Assembly: GCF_030272615.1 (NCBI RefSeq)
Contig: NC_081414.1
Span: 814,594,569 to 814,658,568 of the forward strand
Direction: 5' to 3'
DNA: 64,000 nt
Origin: Cryptomeria japonica
Lineage: Eukaryota > Streptophyta > Pinopsida > Cupressales > Cupressaceae
This document shows positions 45,425-58,833 of the stretch, piece after piece. The notes under the pieces are model-generated. The model saw nothing but the letters and a program-made list of their open reading frames with translations. It did no database searches and had not been told where the DNA came from. Position numbers and translations under genes: made by a program. Position 1 is the stretch's first letter. The number at the start of each line of letters is the position of its first letter.

Positions 45425-48400
45425 GCGTAGCTTTTATACTAGTTTCCTTTTGAGCAGGCTTGCGTGCTGTCTCAATCGAACATTTATTAGAACTTTCTCT
45501 ATGTTTAATTTGGACTTGTTATATTTAGTTGCTGATAGTAATCTTATAGATAGATGGTGGATGGATTAGTTATGGTGACATGATGATTTTTATTACTTTT
45601 GAAAGAATTGGCTTGGTTTATGTTGCTTTGGTTGTTTGTTGTCAGATCCTATGATGCTACTCTTTGATTTTTCTTTTTTTAGGGTTTAGGGCCCTCTCCT
45701 TGCTAACATAATAAAAAATATTGCAATAACATATATCACTTACATGAAGGCAACCTTGATGACCTCCTTTCCTACTCTGATTACTATCCTATGTATAATT
45801 GTAGGTATGTGACTTGGATGACAATCTAATCTCTCCTCTAAAATCAATATCATATCATGGAGATGAAAAATCTGCTAGATCAGATTTGTACACATGAAAC
45901 ATTTAATTGTTCAATTTATCATTTTGGAACTAATTATAAATAAAATTGTATCGTTAAGTTAATTTTCCTCACAAAGTGAATATGCTTCCACCCATATACT
46001 TAAAAACCTTTTATGAGATTTCATTCCGTTTTTCAAAATTTTGGTCGTATGGATACTTAACATTAAAATGCTTTCATGTAAAAGAAGCCCCTTTCCATTA
46101 CATCAGCCTTCAAAGTTGGGTATGTTTGAACTTTGAAGTTACGAACATATTGGTATTGAAACATTTTAACAACCGAGACACATAAGGAAATTAAAGATTA
46201 TAGTTGTTCTGGGGTTTGAACTTTTGAACTCCCTGGGTCACATTATTTACATTGTACCTACCATATTTAAGGTTTATAGTATACAATAACAAATGTGGAT
46301 GTGGCTTTAGTTTCTTTTAGCTAATCAGATTTCGTAATATGCTTTTATTTTCTTGTAAATATTTCCCAACTAAGATGGTGAAGGAAATTAGAGAGTATTG
46401 TTTGTTTAAGGTTCTAATGTTTGCCCCATTTTAAAGTTTATTTCCTTTGTAAAATTTAAGGTTTATGGTAAACCACGTATTAAATTATATTAAACGTTAA
46501 TTTTATTTATATTTTTTTAATTATTTTATATTTAGGTTATTATGTTATTTTTTTAATTCTTTATTTTTCTTTTACATCACACTAATCAATTTGGTTGTCT
46601 ACTTGTGTTTGTTTGTTGAGTGCATCATTGTAAGAGTATTTGACATTTATTTCATCGTAAGTCTTTCAAATATTATCTATGTTTGTCTTGTGTTGATTGT
46701 GATTAGGGTAAGAGTATTGGAGTTACCACCCATGTTCAAATTATTGTTCACTCCTTGCTCACCTAACCCTCCAAATACGAATTTTAATGAAACAAAAAAA
46801 AAGATAGCTAAAAGCCTATTAATAAATTTCACATGTACCAATAGGTGCCCATTTTATCCCTAGAGTAGTTAGAATTTTAGGACTTTAATTGGAGGAGTTG
46901 TGGAACTTAATTAGATCCATAGCACATGACTATTGAGGCATTTGTGCATAAAGTATTGGCGATTTTTGAGGTGGTTGTAGTGCACTATTATTGAGGCATC
47001 TCAAAGTAGGTATCAAACGATACTTTGAAATCAGCACTTTTTGACTATTGCACACATAATGGATCCCACAACATGCGTTCTTGCTACTCAGAAGCTAGAA
47101 CAATAGCTGTAAGCAGTTAAATTGCATACAAAGACACCAAATAAAGTCGTTGAAGTTGTCGTTTAGGATTTGTGGGCTAATGAAGTTAGCTATAAGGACT
47201 ATTGGTATGCTTCCCTAAGATTGGTAATTTTTTTATCCTTATCTTATGTCCTTTTTAGCTCTTATAATGCAAGTGTTTTATTTTCTTTAAAATTTCACTT
47301 CATTTGATTAGAAGTGATCATACTTATCTTTTATATGTTAAAGATAATAATAAATTAGATTTATTTAATGTATGATTTTTATTTTCATATATTTCATGAT
47401 TTAGATTTATTTGTGTTAGTTCTATTTTTGAATACCAATTTTAAGTTGTATGTATATTGTGTAGTTATACCAATTGTAAATTTGATGCAAATGAAAAAAA
47501 ATGTTTTTTCTTTATAAATAAGAGAGAATGTAAGATCAATTAATGAATTGGATGCTCATAACTTGTATTGGTAAACATGATGAAAGAGGAAGTAGTGCAA
47601 AGACTAGTAGGAGAAAGACGAAGCATGGATATGATGACATTGTGCTTTGTCTTCATGCATTCAATACAATATTAATCAATTACATATCAATAAAATATTA
47701 ATCAATTACATTATACAAAGCATATACCATAGATAAGCGTGAAGATATTTAATAAAAGAAAACTTCGTGGAAGGGGGTGACCACTGGTACAAAAGGAGAT
47801 GGAAAGGAAGACAAAATGTATTAAAAATAGGATTAAATAGATCTTGCGAAATAAGATATATTAAAAATTGAGGTAAGTTAGCTGAAATTTTGGAGCCATT
47901 TAGAAATGGAAAATATAATTGGCCTTGGAGGTTTAGTTAATCAATGCTTTCTTGTAGTTTTGGTGCCATTTAGAAATGAAAATAAATTCAGGTGTACAAG
48001 TTGTAAACAAATCAAAATAAGTTTCATAACACACTTTTTAGATATAAGCATTGGTTGAAGAGTAATACACATTTCAAAAATCTTGGAGTGCGTTAAACTA
48101 TTTCAAATCTATAGAAAAAGAATGAGTTCATCTCTATTTTTAATAATACTAGCTTCTATTTATGTAAGAATGCAGATCATAAAGTCTAGATGTCAGAAGT
48201 TAGAATCTCCAAAATATAGAGTTTATAACATATTAATTATTCTTAATTCTTTTATTATTCTATATCCTAAGCTTTAGATAATTCTAGCGCACTACTTTGC
48301 ATACGTTGTAAGGTATACCTATGCACTCATTTCCATATAAATCAATCATTAAGTTGTAGTTGTTGAATTTATTACCATACCCTACACAACTTTTCAAACA

Positions 48401-49490
48401 CCAATTAAACTACAAATGCTCTTAAATGTATGTGTATGCATTTTAATTTTCTTAATTTGAAAGGGCTATACTTATTTTCTTAATTTGAAAGGGCTATAAA
48501 TATTTTCTTAATTTAAAAGGGCTATACTTATTAGTCCCAAGTAAGGAAGCAATAGCAATAGCTGACAGGTAACTAATTGCAACATAACAAACATTCTACC
48601 ATAAGAATTTTGTTGTGCTATTTTTATAGGATTTTTGTGCTATTTTTATAGAAATCCAATAGCACTCTAGAAATGTGTAATTATTTATGGGCATTGTCCT
48701 TGGCAGTGGTACTTTATTGTACAATCCCTTGGAGATTTCTTTCCACTTGCATGTAAAGGTTGTGGTCTCATGAATGGGAGATACCTAAACATTTGTAGGG
48801 AGTGTTCCTAAAAGTTTTTAAGATTTTCAACAATTAGGTGGTCCCATGGATTTTGTATCAACAAGAAATACCAAAAAAATTAGTTTAGATCTTTTCGAAA
48901 GTTGTTGGTTTGATAGATTTCTCTGCAATAGCTAATGCTAAAACAATGTACATGCCTTCTTACTATGCCATGTGGCTAAAAATCTCCTAAGCTAGTGGAC
49001 GATAGAAGTAATATTTCACTAGAAGATTAGCAAATTGAGATGTTTTGAAATGTACAATAGATTCTGCTTATAAAGAGAGGAGCAACTATGCGAGCACCAA
49101 TGAGATGTGAGAGAAGGTAGGGAGTAGACATAACCAACCACCTTACTATAAATTACAATTCCAGGAGAATCTAACTATTGACAAGTACCCAGGTACAAAT
49201 GAACCATTTTAGGGAGCCATGTACCATGCAAATGCAAATGCAAAGAGACCTCTCATAAACTTAAAATAAAAAAGAAAAATCTGATTTGCTACAAAACCTT
49301 TTTCAAATGGAGTTTGTGGTTTTGATTTTCTTTGCTCTTGGGTGTAGTACCACAATTCCCTCTTAATCATACGAAAAAGTGCAGCAGCACAACTTGAGTA
49401 AAAAAACATGCTGATAGGAAATACCAGATCTGATACGATTGTAACAACCATCTTTAATTTATTTTATTTTATTTTGACAATATTGTTAAT
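45425..49490. other. Intergenic AT-rich DNA
   Basis: I see no recognisable gene. A 28-bp tandem repeat (about three copies) is at 48447-48530, and a short GTGCTATTTTTATAG duplication is at about 48616-48655. An 80-codon minus-strand frame at 49209-49451 looks membrane-like but has no known motif. Confidence 0.5.
48447..48530 (+). repeat. 28-bp tandem repeat, three copies
   Basis: Units starting TTTTCTTAATTTGAAAGGGC begin at 48447, 48475 and 48503. The third has a substitution (TTTAAAAGGGC). Confidence 0.9.
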
Positions 49491-50750
49491 TTAAAACGAG
49501 CAAATAGGATAATAATTAGATAAAACAGGAGAAAGAAATTTAGTGCCAAATACACAACACATAACACAATGATTTACGTGGTTCATCAAAATGGACGTGG
49601 CTGGTTCCAAAACGGCATGATAAAACTTGTGTTATTGACTTTTTCGAATAATCACAGCCGTAGCTTGCATGATCAATGGTTGTAATGCACGACTAACTTC
49701 GTGTTATTGACTTTCTGTGGTACGACAGTGCCGGTTTAGAGCCAGTTTAGCCGCGGGCCACCAAAATTGGCTACATCCACGAAAAACCAAAGATATATCA
49801 TATATTAACCCTTATACAATACATGGATACAAATATTCAGCTATCAATGAAGAGTCTGATGAATGTGAATGGTCATGTGACCGTAAGACTTATGGCCACA
49901 ATATAATATGACATAAATAGAACATACAACTGACATAAGTCTCATATAGGAACAATGTAATATTTCACTGCTGCTACAATCACAAATGTTGAAATACTAC
50001 ATCCTGTTGATCCCACATGATTGATGATCAAGTTTACAAGATAAACCCAAGAGTAAATACCTCAAATTAGGAGTCAATGGCGAACCGTGGTGATCTAATA
50101 CATTAATCTCAGTGCGGGTAGGTCTGCCATTCTTCTGATATAGTCTACTACAGCAAGGGTCAACTACCTCTGATGTCAAACATTAATGTGCACTCCAAGC
50201 TTGCTAAACAACCTCCGTAATGCAGGAAAAAGGGTGAATGCAGGTCTGAAACCATCCCAGAAAATGCCTAGTTAAGTCGTAGGGTCTACAACACATTCAT
50301 ACACACCCAGATGCCTTTGTTTTTGAACCAAGGAACACCACCCACTATCAATCAAGTTCATTGAAAACAATGCCCAGCAACCACCAAATACTGAATACTT
50401 GCCGAGAACTACTTGTTTGCTTTCTGAGTGTCGAAAAATGGCAATTATAAGGTCTGTAACAACTTTCAAACATACCCAGCAGTCCCTTTCAAGTCAAGGA
50501 GCATCATCCAATACCCGAAATACATCCAACGTTTATTTAGCACCATCGACCACCTTTAACCAAGCCGCTAGGGGAAGGACCAGCCTGAAAATAGCAATAT
50601 ACAGACCTGGAGTGAACAGTACAACAGGCACCGTGTGAAAAAGAACACAACAGCAAACCAAACAGAACACATCAATTTCACGAAACTGAGCGCTAAAAAT
50701 CCTAGGTTCATGCATTCTATTTATGGACAAATTTATGCTAAAAGTTGCAG
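49491..50750. other. Intergenic DNA with motifs of a worn plant LTR
   Basis: GATTTACGTGGTTCA (about 49572) and CCACCAAAATTGGCTACATCC (about 49758) are phrases common in LTRs of several plant retrotransposon families. No ends or repeats could be set. Short open frames at 50272-50730 on both strands have no motif. Confidence 0.3.
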
Positions 50751-51496
50751 GTTATTTGGGTGCAAGGGAACGCCAACAGAAACTTTTTTATTTGAGGGGA
50801 TGGTTTAAATGATAAATGGAATGTTTTTGTTTTGTATTTATTATTCTTTTTTGTTTTTATTTATATTTTTTATTATTTAAAGTATAGAGTAGTTTTAATA
50901 ATTAGATTAAATATAGTTTGATTTTATTTTTAATTTTTTAATATTTAAAGTATTTTATATTTTTTAAGAGTAGTTTTAATAATTAGATTAAATATAATTA
51001 TGCTGAGAGGAGTATTACACTCAATCATGAAAAACTTCTGTTAATAAATATAAAAGTCATTTAAGTCTTGTATTTGAACTTCAACAAATTTGTCAATTTA
51101 AAAAAAAACCATTGTCTACATTATTTAAATTCAAATTTTGCTTTAAATTTGGTTTTAAAATATTATCATATTTTAAAAAAATTACTAATCTACATATAAT
51201 ATAAAAAAATCAAATTTATATGTTTTTTTTTCAATTATTATTTCTTAAATTAAATTTAATAATTTTAAAATGTAAAGTTTTTTTCTTGTTGTAAGAAGGA
51301 AAAAACATTTAATTTCCTTCACTATTACTACGTTATATAATTTTAAAATGGAATAATTTTTTTGTGCTCAAAGAAAAAAATGCATTTCATTTATTATTAT
51401 CAATTTTTGTGTTTTAAATGAAAAAAAATCTTTAATCAAAATAAATATAAAATATAAAATAATAATTAAAGAAAACTTATAATTTAGAAATATAAT
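50751..51496. repeat. AT-rich repeat region, left part
   Basis: An 81-bp period repeat occurs at 50887 and 50968 (GAGTAGTTTTAATAATTAGA). Phrases such as TTTATTATTATCAA and TTAAATGTAAGG link this stretch to 57805-58400 on the other side of the LINE. Confidence 0.7.
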
Positions 51497-51689
51497 TCTT
51501 AAATGTAAGGTTTTTTTTTTTTTTTTTTATTGAAAATCGAGAGTAATAGTGTTTACAAAAAATACAAAGAGGCAATGCCTCAACCACCAAAGTCATCGAG
51601 GAAGATATCACCAAGACATAGAAAATCCTATCTATCTATGGAGACTACACAAGTAGAGTCGGTATACAAAAAACATAAGAAAACAGTGA

Positions 51690-53420
51690 TCTAGTGCAAA
51701 ATGTCATCAAAGGAGTCCGCCCAGGTGGTCCATCCTTGGGCCCCTTCCATCCAGATCACCTTCTTTTTGTCTTGAATTGGAGCAAGCATGACAGTGTGAT
51801 CAGCATCAGGTATCTTGTTGTTGCGAATCTCGGTGTGTAGCTTCTTCAAAGGAAGATAGGTTGTTCGCAAGCAGCCTCCAGTCATAGACATTCTTCATCT
51901 CATATACAAACATGGTGGCGTGCCCTTCTTTGAGAAATTGAAGGAGCTTATGTTTTTCCATGTTCATAAGAAAACAAACCTGAGAAGCAATTTTAAAGGA
52001 GGTGAGTCTACGAAAAGACTCAGTAAGACATTTGGTGTCACCATTGTACCTATCTTCATTTCTAATTTTCCATATAAACCAGAGGATATAAGAGGATAAA
52101 ATAAACTAGAACAGATTAGCATCTTTTTTTAACCCAGCAATATGACTAGAAATAATGTTAAAAACATTCACATGAATAGGAGCAGCAAAACCAAACATTA
52201 ACCAAATCTCCCTCGCGAAAGAATAGTCAAAGAATATGTGCCTGCAAGTGTCAGGAAGTTTGCAAATGGAACACATGTCAGTATTAAACGGATCTTTTCT
52301 CAAGGGAAGTCTATCAATAATAAGCTGCCACTTAAGCACTGTATTTTAGGAGGGATCGCGCTTTTCTAGATCCGAAGAAAGCATTTTTGCTAAAGATCAA
52401 CAAACAGATCCAAGTACCACATTACATTAGTATGTTCAATAATAGAATCATCCTTAGAAATCAAATCATAAATACTACAACTCTTGACCTTGGGTAGTGG
52501 GGAGCCATCTTTCCACTTGAAGGTTAGGAATCTGTGGGAATCCAGGTCAATAGTGGAGGGTAGAGCAAGGGTTTCCCAGGCTCTTTTAACCATGAGGTAG
52601 GTTCTTTTTTGGGTAGGTGGCAGGTTAAAGGAGGAGCTTAATTCTTCCCAGCTGATCAGAGTATCATTTTCAAACAAATCCATGAAGTAATTAATAACAA
52701 TTCTAGCCCATAGTTTGGTCGAGCAACCTTGGGTAAGGGCAAGAGGTTTATTAGCATGGTAGATATTCCACCATATGGATCTTCCCCATGAAGAACACCA
52801 TTACTGCTAACACCAGGGTTGTCAACAAGACATCTAACATGTTCCCAGGCTTTCCAGATGGATCTAAAAACACATGAGCCTTGCATGGAGATAGGAAACT
52901 TGCCCGCAACAAGATCAACAAGAGGGAGGGACTTCCAAGATTTAGCATTTTTAGGAACACCCCTTTCAATGTTATTTCTAATCAAGACCTTCCAAGGTTC
53001 CATCCCATCCAACGCATGGAAGATCCATTTCGCGGCGAGAGCAATGCCTTGATTCTTGAGGTCTTTCAGCCCAAGGTCACCAAACTTTTTGGCCATGTAG
53101 CACCATTTCCAATTAATAGCATGCATCTTGTTACCACCTCTACCATTAGACTACAGGTATTGCCTAATAGTCTTCTGGATGTCAAGTATTTGATAATCAT
53201 TAAACATCCAAGCTGAAGAATAATACACACTATAAGATGAGAGAATTTTCTAACAGACTTGAACTCTACCCGCAAGAGAGAGGAATCTATTATTCCATTT
53301 ATGCAGTTTATTATCAATTTTACACTTGACCCACTGCCACATCTCTTTGAGAGAGGGCGAAACAGAAAAGGGGATATCGAGGTATCGAACAATCTTATTG
53401 GGGCCTCCCCACTAAAACTC
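51690..53420 (-). pseudogene. LINE ORF2 C-terminal part with zf-RVT domain
   Basis: The minus strand shows a post-polymerase region in several frames: AINWKWCYMAKKFGDLGLKD (about 53100), a connector, and the zinc-binding domain at 52106-52339. In that domain WQLIIDRLPLRKD and CSICKLPDTCRHIFF are followed by AREIWLMFG. This is the usual tail after plant LINE reverse transcriptase. The final conserved Cys of HIFFxC is Tyr here. A last frame at 51690-51891 ends 160 bp before the poly(A). Confidence 0.85.
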
Positions 53421-54731
53421 ATAGGAAGTAAGCAAGTCAGGGGGTTCGTCTTTCCAGCCTAGGAGAGTAGATTTAGCATGTGAAATTCTAGCACCAGATA
53501 TAGAGCCAAAGATTTTAAGCTTTTGAACAAGGGAATTGGTATTTTGGGGTGAGAGTTCAAGAAATAGGGCAGTGTCATCCGCAAAATGAATGTTAAGAAG
53601 ATTGGAGTCATCTGTGAGTCTAACCACTCTAACACTAGGGGAGAGAGAGTCATCCCTAAGGAGGTAGAATAGAGCATCTAAGGCAATGACAAACAGGGCA
53701 GGGGCAAGCAAACAACCTTGTCTGATTGATCTACTAAGTTTAATACTATTAGAGAGGGAGCCGTTGATCTCAAGTTGAGCTGAGGCGTCTTGAAGAAGGA
53801 CTTTAACATATGTACAAAAATTATCTGGGAATCCAAAAGCTTGCAACATCATAATAATAAATTCCCATTCAACAAGGTCATAGGCTTTTTCAAAATCAAG
53901 TAAAAACATAGCAGATTCTTGGTTAGAGACCTTAGCCCAATCCATGGCTTCCCAGCTTGTGATGAGGTTCTCGAGGATATATCTACCCTTTATGAATCCA
54001 GTCTGTGTAGAGTAGATAAACTTAGGTAAGATCTTAACAAGGCGAAGGGCCATAGTTTTGGCAAGAATCTTATAGGAGACATTAAGAAGAGTAATGGGTC
54101 TCCAATTATTAATCAAGGCCTTATCCCCATCCTTGGGAATAAGTTTGATGTTCCCTTTATTAATGTCAGCACCAAGGGAACCATTGTCAAATGCTTCAGT
54201 ATAGACATCATGAAGGTCTTTAGCAATCCAATCCACATTGGCCTTATAGAATTCGATAGGGAGACCATCCGGCCCCGGGGCTCTATCGGGTTTTAAAGAA
54301 TTAATAGCGGTAGTGATCTCTTGAACAATAATCATTTGATTGAGGAGGAGGGAGTCTTCATTAGATATCCTAGTTGGGCTAAGGGATTTGCATTTTTCTC
54401 TAGTGTCTTTAGCATTGTCATTATCCTCAGAGGTGAAGAGGTTTTTATAGAACAATTCAAAAGCATCTCTGATACTAGGAAAGTCTATGATTTCTTTATT
54501 ATCATTTACTAGTCTATCAATCTTCTCCTTAGACTGTTTATGCTTCAAGAGGTTGAAAAAGAACTTCAAGCCTTTCTCCCCAAATTGGAGCCAATGAGTG
54601 CAAGCTCTAATCATAGCCCTGCGGATCCTAACCTTTTGATGATTCCTAAGGGCTTCCCTAGCTTGTGCAACTTTGGTAGCAAGGTGAGTCCAACTAGGGT
54701 TATTTTGGATGTCTTCCTCAAGGGTATGCAA
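53412..54731 (-). pseudogene. LINE reverse transcriptase, longest intact frame
   Basis: A 439-codon frame carries a largely complete plant L1 reverse transcriptase. In order: KPDRAPGPDGLPIEFYK, NWRPITLLNVSYKILAK, FIKGRYILENLI, LLDFEKAYDLVEWEF, IRQGCLLAPALF and the catalytic box HFADDTALFLELS (FADD at 53574-53585). The block LLDFEKAYD holds the first catalytic Asp, and FADD holds the other two. The usual RQGxPLSP is RQGCLLAP, a change near the active site. The frame has no stop from before the fingers to beyond the palm, so by itself it looks nearly functional, but the flanking endonuclease and tail are broken. Confidence 0.94.
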
Positions 54732-55713
54732 CCAATTGGAAAGGGATTTTTCTGTAAATCAGAACTCTTTGGCATTTTTTTGGCCAATAGTCTATAGTAA
54801 TTTCTGCCAAGAGTTAACATTGTAGATCCATCTATCAACATGTGAGGGGATGAGCTTATTTTGCAAGTTAATAATCCTAATAAGAATAATGGCTTTCAAG
54901 ACATCCTGCTCTTTAAGTAGGGAGGTGTTGAGTATAAACTTGCTGGTTTTGGTATCATGGGAGGTCACAACATTCCTGATATTAATATGAGCAATGATGT
55001 GGTGGTGGTCCGAGAGTGTCATAGGCCAAACAGTGATGAATTTACCTTGGTCATTAGGGAGAAAAGAAAAATAGTCCTTGTTGGGCATAAAAGCGATCCA
55101 ATCTAGAATAGATCTTGCTGGCACCCTTTTCGTAATTGCACCAGGTGTGCCAGAGAGTGTGGGAGGGATCTCTGCCGCCCTCCATTAGATCAAACAAAGA
55201 CTTGGCAAGTTTCAGCCTATTCCAATGTACTCTTTCAAACTGGTGCCATTCAAAAGGTAATCCACCAGTCTTATCAGAATCATTTTCAATCATATTAAAG
55301 TCCCTTGCAAGGATCCAGGGGATTTCCAGAAGGGATTTAAGACATTCCCATAGCAGACTTCTATCCCTATAATCATTGGCAGCATACATAACACATAGTC
55401 TAAAATGAAATCCTTTCTGGTTAATCAATATCTAGACAACTCTGTTGAAGGGGGAAACTCCCCTGCAGGTAATTAGGTTAGCCCATCTAGGATGAACAAG
55501 GAGCACCAAACCACCCCTGCCTTTAGGGCTAGAACAAATTTTTATAGCATCCTTCCAGATAGAGTCAAGGGTGGTGTCAAGAGTGAAACCAATAGCCTTA
55601 AGTTCTTGCAGTAGTAGGAAATCAACATCCTTGTGCATATCAAGAAATATCCTAATGATAAACTTCTTGTCGGGTGACTCCACCCCTCTTACATTTCATG
55701 ATATGTATTTCAT
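54732..55713 (-). pseudogene. LINE endonuclease, broken by a stop and frameshifts
   Basis: ORF2 would start at the ATG 55713-55711 with MKYIS, but codon six is TGA (55698-55696) where the family has Trp (SWNxRG). The following frames hold LLLQELKA (catalytic Glu), VMYAANDYRDRSLLW, ILARDFNMIE (family GDFN), SRLDRFY, and LSDHHHI (family SDHxP). They lie in three frames over 55683-54792. Together they are a complete series of APE-type endonuclease motifs that nicks target DNA for target-primed reverse transcription. Confidence 0.88.
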
Positions 55714-55730
55714 GGGTAACAAAATCAAGA

Positions 55731-57532
55731 TTAAGAGCTACTGGCAACCTTAGAGTTGCAAGGGTTTGGGGTACTGTCAGGGCCACCAAATATGGCCATC
55801 GTCTTCTTTTTATTCTTAGCCCCAAGAGGCCTTCCTTTTTTTTTAGCCTTGGCGTTGTAGTCTAGACTATCTTCATCCTCATTAGAAGATAATCTAGATT
55901 GAGGATCATTGTTTACAACCCAATTGCGATCTAAGTGGGGGGTAGCGTTTATTGTCTCAATGAAAGACTCATGTGTTGTACGGAAAGAGGGGAACATATT
56001 AGGAGGGATCTCATTATCAGCAGAGGTGTTAGCAGGAATGATGAGGATAGTGCACGATTCATCCAACTCATGAAGGACCTTGGGGGGGAGACTCAAGTCA
56101 GTAGTGGTACCAATATCCGAAGGCTGTGATAAAATAAGATTGGTAGTGGGAGAAACCATAGGATCTCTAGCTCTAGAAATCATTTTAACAGAGCCATCCC
56201 TGATAGTAGTATTATTACAGCCATGAGTAGCCCCCTCAAAATTTTTAATCATCGACTTAACCTTTGATTGACATAGGGAAGAGCCATCAACCTTGGGGGT
56301 GCTGGTGGTCTTCGGGGTGGTGAATTTGGTGCTAGACCTAATTTTTCAGCCACAAGTTGTTGAGCAGTTTTCCTTCGACGTTTCTTATTGACAACAGTTT
56401 GAAAACCGTCATCATGAGGCACATCGCTCGTATCCATGGCAATAAAAATGGGAGTGGTAGTCGGGGGTTGAAATGTGCATAGGTCCGAGGTAGCCAAATT
56501 AGGCATACCAAAAACCATGTCTGAGGCAAAGATATCAGAGTTGCTTCCGCCTCCCATCGGATTCATTGAATTAGGGTTAACGGTAGCAGAGCCCATAGGG
56601 GAGGCAGTGTCAACTTTTTCCACATTGGTTTGGGCAGAGTGGGGTTGGGGATTTTAGGGTTCCCAAGATTTGGTTTAGGGGGATGGGATTCACCCCATGT
56701 ATTTCTCTGTTTGATAATTGGGTAGTTTTTGCGTTGGTGCCCTTCTTTTTTGCACAAAAAACAAGCATTCAACCCTCCAAGTAATTCGATAGAGCATGAA
56801 TACTCTTCATTTTTCGATCTTAATTCTAAGAAACTTAGAAATATCTATCCTTGGTTTTATCGATACTATCATTCTGGCATCAAGTTGAGGGATTAACCTA
56901 TTCGATTCATCCATCCTTATTACCTTACCAATGGGTTCAATGATTTGAGGAAGGAATTGCCAAAGGAAGAGAGGGACATTTTTTAGAAGGAGACACCTAG
57001 GGAGCGATAGAGCCATGATTTCTTTGTTAATGGCTTCGGGTGACTAGGCTAGGGCTTGAAAGGAAGAATTTCCCACAACCCAATACTTCTTTTTGAGGAC
57101 CTCAGCTTGTGTTTCACGAGAATGAAAAAAGATTGCAAACAACCCTTATTGGATTTGCCTGCAAAAGGAGAATATGTAACCTAATTTAATATTCTAGTAG
57201 TTATAAAACCAATCATCTAAAAACTTGCGGGGAGGGCATTTCTCAATATCAACTACTGCAAAGAAGATAGTAGTGTACTTAAGCCTATTTTTTTCAGTGA
57301 TGATTTCCTGAACGATAACATTATTAGGAGAAATGGAAGCGAGGTCAATGGTGACTGCAGATGCCTTACCTTCTCCATCAGGTTGCGTAGTTCCAGCCAC
57401 AAACTTAGCGTCGGAAGCAACGCCATTGTTAGGGTTTACGACAGTCTCGGAGAAGGATTTCTTCTGGCTCGAGGGTGATGAATGAGGGGTGAGAGGAGGC
57501 AGATCAGGTGAAATAAAGTCCTCTGGCTCCAT
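55731..57532 (-). pseudogene. LINE ORF1 (DUF4283 plus zinc knuckle), decayed
   Basis: The likely start is 57532 (MEPEDFISPDLPPLTP). After a Ser/Pro-rich N-terminus the DUF4283 part follows in changing frames: FKKKYW-type text near 57090, SLPRCLLLKNVPLFLWQFLP at 56940-57000, then RMDESNRLIPQLDARMIVSI. A zinc knuckle CFLCKKEGHQRKNYP at 56720-56770 has lost its last Cys to Tyr. The C-terminal part (56623-55731) has DDGFQTVVNKKRRRK and a basic GRPLGAKNKKK near the end. Two of the frames meet at an overlapping ATGA (56252-56249), which I take for a frameshift and not for a designed junction. ORF1 binds element RNA. Confidence 0.82.
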
Positions 57533-57804
57533 TAGGAGCCGAAAGATAGCTCACATGCACGAAGGTAAACAATCTTAAATGCAAAAGAAAAACCAAACTA
57601 ACATCGCATAAGTAAGGAGAGAGGGAACGAACCACGTGGAGGAGGGATTCTCCTCCACAACTGTTAGTGCAAAGTTGGCCTCCACACAAGCATCGAAGGC
57701 CACGTCAATGCATAGATATCACCGAGTATTCATAGCCTCGACCAAGGTTCCTTCCCTTTTTTTCTATCTTTTTAATTAATATTTGGATATATTCACAAAC
57801 AAAA

Positions 57805-58570
57805 TCTTAAATGCAAGTTTTGTTATTTTCAAAGAGAAAAACCATTTAATTCCCTTTATTATTATCAGATTTTATAATTTTTAAATGCAATATTTTTTTT
57901 GTGCTAAAAACCAAAAAAATGCATTTCCTTTATTATTATCAAATTTTATGTAATCAAAATATAATAAAAAATGAAAAAAATAATTAGACAAAAACTAAAA
58001 TCATTTAATTTTCTTTATTATTATCAAATTATATAATTTTTAAATGTAATATTTTTATGTTGAAAACAAAAAAAATGTTTATAAAAATTTAATCAAAATA
58101 TAATACAAAATAAAAAAATAATTAAAAAGAAACTATTAAATTAGATTATTATTTTTAAATGGTTTTTTTTTCAGTTTTCTTAGTTTATATAATTTGAAAT
58201 TGAAAATGTGATATTTATTTTATTTGGTTGTTAAAATAAACAACCATTTTCTTTATTATTATCAAATTCTATAAATTTAAAATGCAATTTTTTTCAAAGA
58301 AGAGAAAAAAAAAGTATTTAATTTTTTATTATTATTATTAGATTTTTAAAATTTAAAATTAGTAAGTGTTTTTTGTTTTGTTTTGAAAGCAAAATCCTAT
58401 CCAAGTTAATGTTTTTCTTTGAAAATAAAAATCATCTATTTAAACATGGTTGGAGTATATATTTGTGGTGTTGATTTGTATCTAAATTTTACTTTTGTGC
58501 ATTTATTGATTTGTATCTAAATTTGTGATATACAATTTTCTAATTGCCATAAATTTCATTGTGTAGTTTA
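57805..58570. repeat. AT-rich repeat array, right part
   Basis: TTATTATTATCAAATT-like phrases occur near 57861, 57931, 58014 and 58253, alternating with TTTAAATGCAATATTTTT. Period is irregular, 70-120 bp. The LINE at 51511-57804 separates it from the related left part. Confidence 0.7.
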
Positions 58571-58833
58571 AAAGGAGAAAACATTTGAACGAAGATTGGC
58601 AACACCAATTGACCACTGAGTTATTGGTGCAACAATCATCTAGGTACACATGATAATATTTGTGTCTTTCCAGTTCTACTTTTTTTATTATTTGAGATGC
58701 CATACCATCTTCAAATTCAATATTTAATCATATCATAATATGCTAGGTTTTGTGTTTTTGTTGGATAGTATTGTATGTAATTTCATTATCATATTTTTGT
58801 GTAAATTTTTAGTACATCAAATAACTCTTATCA
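58571..58833 (+). repeat. ~265-bp direct repeat, copy 1
   Basis: It matches 59581-59853 through its length with scattered substitutions (shared AACATTTGAACGAA, CTAGGTACACAT and GTAATTTCATTATCATATTTT). Confidence 0.85.

Larger units (their letters stand above)
51511..57804 (-). mobile_element. Near full-length minus-strand LINE (plant L1 clade)
   Basis: The element has a poly(A) end, seen as a T run at 51511-51528, and runs through ORF2 (endonuclease, reverse transcriptase, zinc-binding domain) and ORF1. A candidate 13-bp target duplication is TCTTAAATGTAAG (51497-51509) against TCTTAAATGCAAG (57805-57817), with one mismatch. Because the flanks are themselves repeats, the exact 5' end is uncertain. 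Multiple frameshifts and a stop at the start of ORF2 show that it is inactive. It lacks the recognisable C-terminal RNase H of the LINE at 33 kb, though the last 300 bp are too worn to be sure. Confidence 0.88.

Noticed and set aside
49209-49451. An 80-codon hydrophobic minus-strand frame as a small membrane protein
   Set aside because: No family resemblance, no neighbouring exon, and AT-rich surroundings. It was not strong enough to list as a gene.
56249-56252. Overlapping stop and start ATGA as a coupled translation signal in LINE ORF1
   Set aside because: Other frameshifts in the same ORF1 make a decay event the simpler explanation.
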